The notes below the pieces were generated by a model. It saw only the letters and a program-made list of their open reading frames with translations, ran no database searches and had not been told where the DNA came from. A DNA stretch of 64,000 nt. Source: Tetrahymena elliotti 4EA. Taxonomy: Eukaryota > Ciliophora > Oligohymenophorea > Hymenostomatida > Tetrahymenidae. The position numbers and the translations under genes are program-made. Below, piece by piece: positions 25,193-36,885 of this stretch (position 1 is its first letter; each line of letters opens with the position of its first letter). The stretch covers positions 186,001 through 250,000 of the forward strand of contig JH720319.1 of the NCBI GenBank assembly GCA_000231825.2, in the 5' to 3' direction.

Positions 25193-26657
25193 TCAAAATA
25201 GTTTGTGCTTTTATTTTAATTCTTTCTAACGCCATGCTTTAAGAACAGCAAATTCTTGCTTATTCATTTAGAATATTTTCTGGAATTCTTCATCAGAAAG
25301 ATAAAGCTCTTTCTTGGTAAAGTCAATATCTGCTGGAGGATTAGAAGATAAAATATTGTATGGTATAACTATATTTATAGTGCTTTCAGTCTTAATACTA
25401 CCAGAAGTATTAGTAACAGGTTATTCAGGTTTAGAACTTGGCTTGGTATCTATTTGCTTTGCCTAAATATCTTTATTTTAAACATTTTTTGATTCAAGCT
25501 ATTTTATTTTTTCTTGTAAATTTGATTTTGGTTTATCAGAAGAGCTTTGTTGATCTTAAGTCTCCTTCTAACTTTGTAGAGTCTTTTCTTTTTCTACCTA
25601 AATCTATCTCTCTTTTTCCTTTTCTAATTCTTTTTATTTTTCTTATTATTTTCTTTCTTCTTATTCTTACTTTCTTCTTCTTTCTTCTTCAGCTTCATCC
25701 TCTTCTTATTTTCTTTTTCTTTCTTCTTCAGCTTCATCTTCTTATTTTCTTCTTTATTCATCTTATTCATTTTCTTATTATTTAAGTTCTTCAGTTTCTT
25801 CTAATGGTTACTCTTACTTTTAATTACCTTAAAAATTTTAATTATTATAAATATAAAAGCTATTTTTAAAATATTTTACCATAGTTTTGGATTTCTTGAT
25901 CTTCCTATAATTCTTATTTTTACTTTTCATAGCACTCAATATGATAAAGAAGATCTTGATATTTGTAATAGCCAGATAATATACTCTAAATAAAAATGTT
26001 AATCCAATTAGAATATATTTTAAATTATTTTTAAGTTTGTTACCTCATTGCAATAAGAGCATTTTAGGTTCAAGCATTTTGCATGATAAATTTTACCATC
26101 TTATTCTAAATGGTTTTCTTAGTCAATTACTTAATCACATGAATTACATTTAAAGCAAGATTAATGGTATTTCTTTCCTCCTGTAGAGATCTTGCAATCT
26201 GTTATTGGTAATTAACAAATATCACATTTGTCAACACAACTTTCTAGGCATTCATTACAAACGATATGTGATTCCTAATAGTTTAAGCAAAGATTATTAA
26301 TATAAATCTAAATAAAGTTACTATATTTACTTCATCTTAAACATACTCTGATGTCAGTTACTTCTAACATTTAAAGCATACAAAGCATTCTTTATGTAGC
26401 TCTACACCATCAGCAAGCTATATGATATTTTCTAATATTGGTAACCCACATGAAGCGCATTTAGGAGCAATATTTTAGGAATAACATTCGACACAATAAA
26501 AATTATCATTTTCTTAATGGTATTACTCAGTGTTTAAAGGTTTTTCGCATAATGAGCAAGTAAAATGATTTGAATGATAACATTTTTCACCTGCAATCAC
26601 ACATGTTGGATCAGTTATTTGCTCATTGCACTTGGCACAAATAGAAGGCTATTCCAT
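25193..26657 (-). CDS. LIM-domain protein with C-terminal villin headpiece (abLIM/UNC-115-like actin-binding protein)
   Basis: Four exons on the minus strand (26657-26331, 26274-26044, 25985-25880, 25827-25193) give 432 residues. Residues 1-210 hold three LIM zinc fingers plus a short fourth: CAKC..HSNHFTCSLC..CVEC; CASC..HKECFVCFKC..CNEC; CDIC..HQSCFKCNSC..YHAKC; CSYC..YHIEC. Next comes a Glu/Lys/Arg/Gln-rich helical segment containing a tandem 39-nt duplication (25681-25755, units DEAEEERKRKQEE). The last 36 residues are a villin headpiece (YLSDEEFQKIF, FAVLKAWRQKELKQKHKLF), ending exactly at the family's usual -LF. LIM plus headpiece is the abLIM/limatin layout, which links signalling partners to F-actin. 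Binding to actin is expected from the headpiece but not shown by sequence. Confidence 0.88.
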
Positions 26658-27075
26658 TTTTTATATTCTTTTAGCTTTTCTTTTAGAAATAATTATTTTT
26701 CAATTAGATTAATTGTAATTTTTAATTGATAAATATCTAAATATTCTTTAGACAGATAAATCTTTCATGAATTTTATAATATATGAAGTTAACCTGATAA
26801 AAGATCAGGAAATTTTAATATCCACTAAAATTTTATTTCCCAATTTGTTACAGTAAATGATTTATGCTTGTGAATAATAAGCAATTTTAGATAAACAAAT
26901 TTCATAAAAGCTGATAAATGGTATTTATTTCATATAAAAATATTAAGAATTACTTAATTTGATAAGAAAGATAAAGTGATACATACATCTAAATATGATA
27001 AATACAATATAATAATAATTTAACAAATCCATTTATATCATTTTTTTAGAGTTTATTTTTAATTAGAAATTTTGA
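26658..27075. other. Spacer between two minus-strand genes
   Basis: About 420 nt, AT-rich, between the start of the LIM-headpiece gene and the stop of the small gene at 27076. No feature seen. Confidence 0.4.
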
Positions 27076-27539
27076 TCAAAATTAACGGAAAAGAAAGTAA
27101 GCTCCAATCATTTTATTTTCATGGGCAATTTATAAAGCTAAATTATTTCAAATAAAATATTTATTAAAAAAAATTTTTATAAATATTTGAATTTACCAGC
27201 TTCCTCAGCTTCTAAAATAAGCATGCTCAGTTATTTAGGACTCCAATCTTCAAAAATCATGGGCTTAACTTTTTTCAGTAATTTTAGGAAGAATTTAAAT
27301 TTTTCAATAAAACCCTCATATTACCCAAGAGACCAAACTTCTTTTGTTAGAGAAAGCCCAACTTATTCTTTTAATTTAGTCTCACTTGATTGCATTCTGC
27401 ATCTCAAACGAACAGGAGCTGTTTCTGATAACTAATACTCAAAAGATATTCCCCTTAGGTCTTTATTCAGTGATGTTTTCCTTATTACTTCTCTAAGAGC
27501 AGCAACAACCTTTTGTAAAATATTATGTCTGCTAATCAT
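27076..27539 (-). CDS. Small unrecognised protein
   Basis: Minus strand, ATG at 27539-27537. The model has two exons (27539-27197 and 27137-27076) and 134 residues. The composition is ordinary and clearly richer in G/C than the flanks: NILQKVVAALREVIRKTS, a central LRGISFEYQLSETAPVRLR, then KEVWSLGQYEGFIEKF and FEDWSPKQLSMLILEAEEA. If the intron is retained the frame runs to TGA at 27110-27108 (143 residues), but that extension is AT-rich and intron-like, so I prefer the spliced end (IGAYFLFRQF). No signal peptide, TM segment or known motif is visible. An upstream exon is possible. I do not recognise the family. Confidence 0.5.
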
Positions 27540-28520
27540 CCCTTTTTATTTTTAGATGGAAATTTTTTTAATTTTTTATTTTTTTTGGTAAAATAATTAT
27601 TATATTTGGGATCATATCTTGGAATATGATACCAATATTAAAAGTAATAAAATATATGATAGTATATTTATATTTATTTTTTAGAAGAAAGATAATTTTT
27701 AAGTAGGGTTTTGATAAATACCATAAATTTTTTAAAATCTTTATTAAAAAATATAAATTTTTATTAATTTCCATCCCTCTCAACCTACTTTTTTACCAGT
27801 TATGATTCAAATAATTTATCCAAATTATAATATCTATTCTTTCCATAAATGGTCTAAGCTAATTTTACCAAATACTCATTAACATAGCTATAAATTTTAT
27901 ATAAACTGCATTATATGTCTTTTATGACTAATTTGAATTTGCAAATTTTTTATTTTTTATATACAATTTCCTATCAATTCAATATAGTAATATGCTTACT
28001 TCCTAGTTGATCGTCGTAAAAAATAAAATTTTTACTTGAGTTTTTTAGAATAATAAATGTAATTAGACCTAAAGATAAAATAAAATTGTATATATATAGC
28101 TTGAGAATAAAAGTTATAAAAAAAATAAAAAATTGAGTAAAATGTTTCTAAATAAATAAGTTTAATTAATTTAATGAAAAATATTCAAAATTAACAAATT
28201 TGGTAGAAGTATCAATAATGTAATAATGTAGGTGTTAACAAGAATAATTAAAATCATAAGAAAATCAATATTTTTATTGTTATATGTCTCTGAACAAATA
28301 TTCTTTCTAATCAATCAATCAATCAAACTATATTGAGAGCCATAAATAAAGGCGCGTAAGTTTTTGAAAAATAAATGATCTTTTTGATTGAATTTTGGCA
28401 ACACTTAATAGCTATTTTATTAAATATCAAAAATTCAATTTTTTAAGAAGCTTATTTTTCGCTGAAAAATTAATATTAAAAGTAGATAAATTCTTAAGTT
28501 AAAAGCAAAATAGGGTGGAA
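27540..28520. other. Intergenic region upstream of RNase H2A, with a short tetranucleotide run
   Basis: AT-rich spacer of nearly 1 kb between divergent genes; it should hold both promoters. The only pattern is a run of about four AATC units near 28310-28325, common in AT-rich genomes. No gene is supported. Confidence 0.4.
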
Positions 28521-29375
28521 ATGGCTACATTTGAACATAAAAAAAAAAATTTAGATTGGTGTATGGGTATTGATGAAGCAGGAAGAGGACCTGTATTAGG
28601 ACCTATGGTTTATGGCTGCTGTGTATGGCCAATCTCATATGAACCAGAATTAAAATTAGAAGGTTTTAATGATTCAAAATAGTTAACAGAATAGAAAAGA
28701 GACTAGCTTTTCGCTCGTATGGAAGAATTATAAAACGATAAGCTTTATTTTGAAGTCAGAATTTTAACTGCAGAGTTCTTATCTAACAGAATGCTAGCTA
28801 AAAATAGAGATTCTCTAAATGAATTATCATTTAATGCAGCATATAGTTTAATCGATTCTGTAATGGGCTAAGGATTTAATGTGACTTAAGTTTATTTAGA
28901 TACAGTGGGTAAGGAAGAAACATATCAAGCTAAGCTTTATTAAGATTATAAATATAGCTACCCATAACTTAAATTTACAGTAACTTCAAAAGCAGATGCT
29001 AAATTTCCTGTTGTTGGTGCAGCATCTATTTGTGCTAAAGTTACAAGAGATCTTTAAATAACTAACAATGAAATGAGAGAACCACTAGATATCTCTAAAG
29101 CTACTGGTAGTGGGTATCCATCTGACCCAAACACAAAAAAGTGGCTTTAAGACGTATTTGATCCTGTATTTGGATTTCCTTCAAATGTTAGATACTCCTG
29201 GTCTACAGTAGATAATATTTTTAATGAAAAATAATTACAAGTAAACTTTTTCGATGAAAGTGATAAAAAAGATAAAAATTAAAAAAGCCTAACTCAGATG
29301 GTAAGCCAAAAAAAAGGTGAAACAAATGGATATTATGCAAAGAAAATAGGAATAGCCAGAAACTTTGATTTATGA
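28521..29375 (+). CDS. RNASEH2A: Ribonuclease H2 subunit A (catalytic)
   Basis: RNase H2A cleaves RNA in RNA:DNA hybrids and removes single ribonucleotides from DNA in the nucleus. A single exon gives 284 residues, close to the usual ~300 for eukaryotes. The N-terminal active-site motif [17 protein letters not shown] supplies Asp18/Glu19, and FNDSKQLTEQKR follows. VYLDTVG brings the third acidic residue. The hallmark [19 protein letters not shown] gives the fourth, followed by TRD and [14 protein letters not shown]. The final ~50 residues are lysine-rich and poorly conserved. All catalytic positions look intact. ATG 28521 is preceded by an A-rich leader and fits the length of the family. In ciliates Gln codons TAA/TAG occur throughout. 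Confidence 0.95.
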
Positions 29376-30224
29376 GATTTAATAAGCTGTAAATACAAAA
29401 ACCTCGTAAAATATTTATTAAAATCTTGATCTATCGTATTCTGTCCTTAATTATAATTTACAAATATAAACTTTTTATAAAAAAATATTATAAATTTTCA
29501 AGTAGAAGTGCTATCAGTCTTTTTGTTTTAAATTAGAATAAATTATTTTTAGTTTAAATTTAAACGTAAATTACAAACAATTTTAATGGATTTTAAAAAG
29601 TTTCAAATATTACTTAAAAAAATAAATAATTTATTTTAACGTTAACATTTTGGAATGTTTTCTTTTATTCTAATTTATAATAAATAGTTATTTAATTAAT
29701 AAAGAGTTGTGAATTTATTAAAAATCTATCAGTCTTTGCTTTATTTTTGAATAAATTTTATATGAATTTTAAAGAACTTTGGATAATACTTAAAAATATG
29801 GTAATAAAATTTAAAAAAAATAAAATATTTATTATAATTTTAAAATATTGGATTGTTATTCAGTATTCCAATTAAAAAAACGTAAATCCCTTTAATTTTT
29901 TGCTTATCAAGGAAGGGAAAAAAAATTTAAATTTAATAAAGAAATTTAGACTATGAATTAAAATTTTTCTAAAATCGTTCTGCCATTTAAAAGAAAAAAA
30001 GGGATCTTGGTTTTTTTTATTTGATTAATTAAAAGCGAAGAAGTTAATTTGAAAAAGAGGTTAATCTTTTCAAGTTTAAGAAAAAATTAATTTCTTCGCT
30101 CTAAATTAACTTTACTTTGACTCTTAAATAAAAAAGCAGAGGGGTTTAGTTATTAATTATAACTTAAGATAGAAAAATCAAAACAAAAAGAAATTGAAAA
30201 TAAATAAGAAAAGTAGAGTAAAAG
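29376..30224. other. Intergenic region with a diverged direct duplication and a hairpin
   Basis: No gene. Two related stretches start with CTATCAGTCTTT at 29511 and 29726 and stay loosely similar for about 100 nt, suggesting an old 215-nt tandem duplication. The inverted repeat at 30034-30100 is listed separately. Confidence 0.35.
30034..30100. repeat. Inverted repeat, potential hairpin upstream of the LRR pseudogene
   Basis: Arms 30034-30050 (AGCGAAGAAGTTAATTT) and 30084-30100 pair over 17 bp with one mismatch. Inside the loop, GAAAAAGA and TCTTTTC can extend the pairing. It lies about 125 nt before the ATG of the LRR pseudogene and is the most GC-containing element in this spacer. Confidence 0.5.
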
Positions 30225-31350
30225 ATGATGAATTTAGAAATGAATTCTAATGAATAAAACAAGTTTGTTTTAAATGCATTAAAATCAAAGAATACAATGG
30301 ATAAGCAGTCCTATTCTGAACTTTTAAATAAGTACCAATAGATTAATTCTTTGAATCTTAAATTAAATGAAAGCAAGATAGATGATTAAGCAGCAAAAAA
30401 TTTAGGTGAAATAATTTCATAATGTTTAAACATTACTTCTTTAACTCTTATTTAAGTTTTACTTTAAGTTTTTAGCATATGGTATTTCTTAATGTATTAA
30501 CATAACCTATTTGGCTCTTAATTTAATGAAGAATTAATTTAGGTAAGAGGGTGCAAAATATATAGGAGAAGCAATTTCTAAATGCTCGAATATTACTTTC
30601 TTGGCATTGGACCTTTAGAATAATGTTATTGAGAAGGATGGTGCTAAGTATTTAGGGGAAGCATTCTCTAATTGTCCTAGTTTAACTTCTTTATCTTTAG
30701 ATCTAGAGTTAAATAGAATTAATGATGATGGCTTTAAGTACTTAGGAGAGTCAATTATAAAATGCCAACATTATATCTTTAACTCTTAAAGCAAAAGATA
30801 ATAATATTACTGAAGAAGGTGCTAAGTATTTAGGAGATACCATTTCTAAGTGTACAAGAATAAGCTCTTTAACTGTTAGTTTATAAAACAATTTTATTGG
30901 TGTTAATGGATCTCAATATTTATGTGAAGGAATTTCTAAATGTCTTGCTTGATATTACCTAATTAAGTCTTGATTAGAAGGAATAAAATAGGAAATGGTC
31001 TTGCTCAGCATAGGGTTGTTAATTTCTAAATTAGCAAACACTTAAATGTTAAATCTGAACCTTTAGGAAAATAATATTGATTAGGAAGGTGGTTAACTTT
31101 TAAGTGAAGGTATTTCCTAATGCTCTAAATTGATTTCAGAAACAATAATATAAGAGAAAGTGATTGCTAAAAATTAGGATAAGCAATTTTTTAATGTCTT
31201 AGTATAAGCTAATTATCTCTTTAACTCTATAATAAAGAATAATAATAATAAGAATAGTTTTTTGAATTTAAATCAAAGCAAAAAACTGCAACACAAATTA
31301 AAAAAATATTTAAAGAAGATGAAATATTCATTTTGTTTTCAGAATATTAT
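30225..31350 (+). pseudogene. Frameshifted leucine-rich-repeat (ribonuclease-inhibitor type) gene
   Basis: From ATG 30225 the frame reads normal protein (MNLEMNSNEQNKFVLNALKS) and enters LRR units of about 30 residues of the type GAKYLGEAISKCSNIT-x-L-x-L-x-L-x-x-N-x-I. Units remain clear (EGAKYIGEAISKCSNIT; DGAKYLGEAFSNCPSLTSL; EGAKYLGDTISKCTRISSL) but are spread over all three frames. Frame changes are needed near 30470 and 30755, a TGA follows SKCLA near 30950, and further shifts are needed near 31000 and 31130. No GT..AG pair explains these jumps. The C-terminal part (SDCQKLGQAIFQCLSISQL, then a Gln run) trails off near 31350. LRR proteins of this type mediate protein contacts. The likely reading is a dead member of a large ciliate LRR family; assembly indels are the alternative. 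Confidence 0.72.
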
Positions 31351-33835
31351 AATTAATATTTTTATATCTATAAGAGCAGCACTTTATCAACTCAAATTGG
31401 TTTTAATTTTTTTATCATCTCATATAAGAACAAATTATTTGTGAATGTGACTGAAATAAATTTGATTACTATTTATGTCAATTTTATAAACAAAATTTTT
31501 TTTATGGTTTACAAAAAATTATGCTAAAACAAAAAATGAAAAAAATGAAAAACAGATTAGTTCTAAATTTTAGAAAGTTTTTCTCATATTTTTGGTTTAA
31601 TTTTAGGAAAGAAGGTTTTATGAACATTAACACTGGGAGATAAGAATTAAAAAAATATTAAATCTTCAAAAATTGAGGCTAATTATTATGCAAAAGTATT
31701 GGATAATTTTAATTTTTTATGACAAAGATTTCATTTCACCAAAATTTCTTATGATTCCAAGTAAAGAGTTATTTTTGAGCATGAAATTCTGATTGGATAT
31801 TTTGATGATAAATAAGAGTAGAGATTACAGTGTACTCTTACTTTAATTCACTTCTAGATTTCTAAATTTCTCTGAATTGTAAATGCCATGACAGAAATTA
31901 TTTATTTTGAAATTAAAATTTATTAATAGAAACAATTATTTATGTAATTTGAGTTTTGTAGGAATATTTTGATAGAAAAGAAGAGAAGATATTATTATAA
32001 TTTGATTGATGTGTAAACAATATTAATTTTAATAGCTATATGGACGTATTGGAGTTTTATAAATCTAAAATATTTAGAAATTAAAAAATTTGTTAGTACC
32101 TTTAATTATTACACCAAATAGATTTTAATGTATGAATGTGCAAGGGTAAATTTTAAAAAGATCAATTTTATGGAAGTTTATAAAAAATTAACTTATCATG
32201 CTAAAAAAATAGTAAACAAATGAATAAAATATTTGAAACAGCTGATTTTTAGGAAGACTTTAGCTTTAGATTTGGAGTTTTTATCAATAAGAAAAACATA
32301 GTGAAATATTTGATATTCAAATGTTAGTGAAAATAAGTATAAAAATAATGTAGTAAAAATGACACAACATATTGTTTTCTCTAAAATATCCTTTAAAATA
32401 TTAATTGCTTTTTTGCTCTAGCTCATTGGTTTTTTTAAGATTTTATTTTTAGAATTTTATTGCTTCCTTACTTAATAGCTTGCTCATTTTTTATTTTATT
32501 CAAAAATAAACAAAGCTATTTTTAGAAAAAGTATTGAATTTAAACTGGAAGGGTAGGAAAAATAAAAAAACTATTTAAATTTTATTAAGTTAACTATTGA
32601 CAAGCAATAATAGAACAGAGTAATTTTTTACCAAAAATTTTTATTTTCGTGATATTATTTATTTATTTGACAAGGGAAATTATTCAACAGTTCAGATTTT
32701 TATTTTTATTAAATTGAAATTATCTTTTTAGAATTTATATTTATAGAGAAGAAAAAACTACTTATTAATATCAACATAGACCCAGTATTTGTTGGATGAT
32801 AAACATAGCTAATTTTTTATTTTTATGCGTTATTATTAACATGAGTTAGTTCTTATTTTTTTTGTTAAACAAACATTTGCATAAAATATTTAATTCCAAT
32901 AAATATTCTAATTTATTTAATGTTTTGCTCGCTAGAGGACAGACATAATTTAAACAAATGATAATAGGGGTGGTTTTTAAATACTTTACTAAATATATAA
33001 ATAAGCTTGGAAAATTTGAAAACATAATAAAATTTTATTTTTATTTTACTAATAAATTATTTTAAGTTAATATTTAATACATTTTTTAGTTTTTTTGGTT
33101 GTTTAACAATTCATCTGTGTGTTTTTTAAGATTAAAATAAACTAATTTGATATCAAAAATACATTTTTTTGAGGAGAGTATCTTAATGGAATTAAAAAAG
33201 GAAAATTTATTTTGAGAAAAATTAAATTTATTTTTTACATAAGATAAATATCATTATATTTTTACAAAAATGTAATTGAGTATAAGAATAAAGTGGATAA
33301 TTTATATTTAATAATCGTTTTGATAAATTAATCATAAAAAAATGGTACATCAATAATGTATTCTTTTTTTATGTTTATTAGAATGTTTTGATTGCATAAT
33401 TAGAAAGGATTTTATATTTATAGTTAATGAGTTAATAATAAAAGTAAATTTAGGATGTTTTGAGTCTTCTATTTATTTTTAATATATTTTGAAATGAATG
33501 GGTTTATTGTTTGATGGATGGATATCACTACAATTTATTAAAGATTTGAGAGAGAAGAGGCAGAATAGATGCCAAATTAAACAGAAATTTCAATGATCTT
33601 TTTTATTTCTATTTAGATGCCTCTGAAAGTGCTCATTAATTTATTAATTGTAGGATGAATTATATCGTTTTTTAAAAAAGGTTAATTATACATATTATTT
33701 TGTCAGAAATTTTAGCTTACTTTAAGCAATATTATTTTAAATTGTGTGTTTGTTTTTTATATTTATTTTTGTATTTGTTTTTCTTTTCTTATTTCTTTCT
33801 GAGAAGAGTAGAGATTAAGCTATTAAATCAATACA
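31351..33835. other. Long AT-rich region without a supportable gene
   Basis: About 2.5 kb of low-complexity AT-rich sequence. TGA-free runs exist on both strands (the longest at 33693-32692, minus) but their composition is that of translated AT-rich noise. No RNA gene, repeat array or splice-closed model was found. Confidence 0.4.
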
Positions 33836-34483
33836 TCATTCAAAGGCAGTTGATTAAGAAGATATACTCTAATTTTCAAACTAACGATTGTAGTCTAGAT
33901 AATAATGGTTTTACCTAAGATTTCGAAGATTTTATTGTTAGTTGTATGGATAATTATTAAAAGGAATAGCAGAAGCAGCATAGTGCGCTTCATCTGAAGG
34001 ATTTATAAAATGAGAATTAAATTAATATTCTTTAATTTGTTGATTACTTTCTTTAAATACATAAGACTTTATTTCATTTATATCAAAAAGATCTATAAAT
34101 TAGTTGAGGTTAATAGGACTACAAAACTGGTAAAGTTGCTAGTACAGCTTATTGCTATTGAATTGCTTAGGAAAGTTTTCAAGATCCAATTTTATTTTAT
34201 TCAAAGTAAAGAGGTAGTCGTAAATAGTTTAAGGCTTAAGACATCCTTTTCTTTGGTGGTTTTCATCATGCTACATGTCCTCAAATTTGTTGATGATTTC
34301 ATTCAAATCTAATATGGCATTTAAGTAGTATATATGGTCTGAGTTAATATTGCACTCCCTGAGTAAGGCGTTTCTCTTTGTGTTGATAAGCCTTTCTAAA
34401 CTAATTATGAATTTTAATGAGAAAGGGTATCTAGTGCTCTCTTGGGGTATAAACTGTTTTATTTCAGATTGGTTATTTCCCAT
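33836..34483 (-). CDS. Unrecognised 215-residue protein
   Basis: Minus strand, ATG 34483-34481 to TGA 33838-33836, one uninterrupted frame. The sequence is not repetitive: NNQSEIKQFIPQESTRYPFS, SLERLINTKRNALLREC, YYLNAILDLNEIINKFEDM, then LNQFIDLFDINEIKSYVF, ending in a polar, Asn/Gln-rich tail. The region is richer in G/C than both flanks, as expected of coding DNA here. No signal peptide, TM helix or known motif. The opposite strand is also partly open but gives Phe/Leu/Ile-rich sequence typical of an antisense shadow. A chance ORF cannot be excluded, because TGA is rare in DNA this AT-rich. Confidence 0.42.
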
Positions 34484-36885
34484 TGTCAGTACTATAAAAA
34501 TATATATTTTGCCTAAAATTATGATTGATTATTTCTTTATTGAGTTTATATTTTTTTATAAACAATTATTAAGTAGGAGAAGAAATCAATTAAAGCAATT
34601 TGCTGTGCTTGCTTTTATTTGCTTGTTTGTTCTTTTTTGTTTTTTTAATCAAAATTTTTTTTTTAATGCTTTACTGTGTTCATTAATATAAAAAAAAAAT
34701 TTAAAAACTCGCTTTCTTTATTTAATTAAATATCAATTAATATGATTGTTTCTTTTTTTTTCTAAGCCTATTCATTTCTATTCAGTCCATAAGATGTAAT
34801 TCAGTGTATTTTTTGTAATTTACAGCAATTGCTTTGTTTAATATATATTATTTATTTTTTTCAGTTTTACTGTTATCCCCAATCATATTTTTTTTATATT
34901 TATTTTGTTCATTCTTTTTTAATCACTAATGTTTTCTTCCTACTGTAGTTGAAATTATTTATTTGTTTGTTTGATAATTACCAATTCTTTTCTGATTTTG
35001 ATTTTTAAATTTACCATTACATATTTTTGGGACAATATTTCTAAATTCGAAGAAGAATTATAATTATTTTTAGAACTCATTTAAACTTACCTAATTTATG
35101 TACAAATACTTATTTTCTTGCTATGAACTTTACTTTCAAAAAATTAACACTTTGGTATCATTAAATCTGAATAAAAATTTGATATAATTTTCTACAATAT
35201 ATTTTTTTCTGTAAATGTAAAAATGCTTTTTAAATTTATTTAATTTAATAAAATATTCAGTACACATAGTATAAATTTAATAAATAAATTTAGCTTTATT
35301 TTTTGATCGAATACTAATAAATAAAATTTCTCTTAAAAAATTCAATAAGCAACCTCAGTCATACAAATTTTTGTTTTAGCTAAGATTTTTAATTAAACAT
35401 GCTTAAATTAATTAGCATTTTAATCAACTCTTACTTTGTTTTTTAGATGAATTTAATACAAAAGATTACAGCATCTTTTTCCAATAAAATTAACAAAAAA
35501 TATTATCTATTTTTTTTAATTTTTTGAATATAATTGCATATGAAAATGAAACAGATGTTTTTGACTAATAAATTCTTATAATAGTTTAAATCCTGTATCT
35601 ATTATTTAGTTTTATAAATTAGTTAAATTTTATATGAATTTTTGATTAAAATACAAGATAACAACTAAGTTACATATGGAGTTATAGTATCCATTTTTAG
35701 ATATCTTGTCTCAGCGATTTTTGGTTTCAAAAAAATTGAAAAATTAATTTTGGTTTTGAAAGGAATATTTTGTAAGGCCAATAAATTAATAGATTATATA
35801 TATTATCCTCTATTTTCTTTTATTAATTAATTAAAACTCAGAACAAAATTTCTTAAATTTATAGCTTAGTAGCTAAGTAAATAATTATTTATTTATTAAT
35901 TATTTGTAATGCCTGTTTGATACTTGAATAAGCACTTAAAATCTGAGATAGATAGTTGGCGCTTAAAATTAATTAAGATAACACCAAAAATTTTTTATGT
36001 TTTTAGACAAAAAAGTAGTAAGAGAGAGTAAAGTAAGAAATTTAAAACAACATTGAATAAGTAACTCAAAAATTTGCTTAATCGAATATCAAATTATGTA
36101 ATTTAAAATAATAGATTTTAGCAAGATAGATTAATAATATCAAAATTAGTGTTAGAAATAAACACTGTTTAATTAAATACTTTCTTAGCGAATCAAAATT
36201 TTTCTGAGTAAAATAAAACTAATTAAATCCGAATGGTTTTTGCATAAATGCATGTTTTTTGTTAATTGAATTAATAATTTATTTATCTCAAGTGTAAGAA
36301 ATTTCTTTAAAAATAATAATAGTATTTATTCTATTTTTCTTTAGAAAAAATTCAATTTTGAAAAAAGCTGAGTTTTAATAAATACCCTCTTAATTGATAG
36401 AAGTCTTTTATTTCTAATAAGAATAAGTAAGTATTTTTTGTAAGATATTATTTTGTTAATTAAATTCATAATTTATTTGCCAGTATTTATTAAAGTAACT
36501 ATTTACTGAATTATATTTTTTAAATCAAATAACGACGATATTTATTCTAATTTTTTTTGCAATCGTTCAAAAAATATCATAACAAAGAAACACTATTAAA
36601 TTCATTCATCTTTTTACTTTTTTTATAAAATAAGAAATACTTTGAAAAATCTATTTTAAAAAAATATCCAATTTATTCTCTTAATTTTATTAATATGTAT
36701 GAATCTTTTCTAGATATTTTAAGAATTAGCTGACTTAAATGAGCTAATTTATTATATAACTACAATTATTAAATAATAAATAAAAACTGAATAAATACAT
36801 TACTATTTATTATTATTCTTAAGTTTAATTTTATTTGAAATGTTTATATTGTACAAATAGATTTTTATCTTATGTTGTTTTATTA
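34484..36885. other. Long AT-rich region without a supportable gene
   Basis: About 2.4 kb upstream of the unrecognised minus-strand gene and downstream of the first cyclic-nucleotide-binding gene. A short minus-strand ORF (34689-34488) directly precedes the 34483 start and might be an upstream exon or leader, but no splice joins them in phase. Nothing else can be supported. Confidence 0.4.

Noticed and set aside
25438..25785. Leu/Phe-rich plus-strand frame that looks like a membrane protein.
   Set aside because: It is the antisense shadow of the Glu/Lys-rich linker of the LIM-headpiece gene on the minus strand.
28308..28326. AATC microsatellite as a regulatory or telomere-related repeat.
   Set aside because: Only about four units, and no G-rich or C-rich ciliate telomere repeat was seen anywhere in the window.
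32692..33693. 333-codon TGA-free frame on the minus strand starting with Met.
   Set aside because: With only TGA as stop and few G bases, frames of this length are expected by chance several times in a window of this size. The translation is Ile/Lys/Asn/Gln/Leu-rich noise after the first ~60 residues.
34010..34691. Two hydrophobic plus-strand frames that look like membrane proteins.
   Set aside because: They lie opposite the minus-strand 215-residue ORF and its upstream flank, and show the Phe/Leu/Ile bias of antisense reading.
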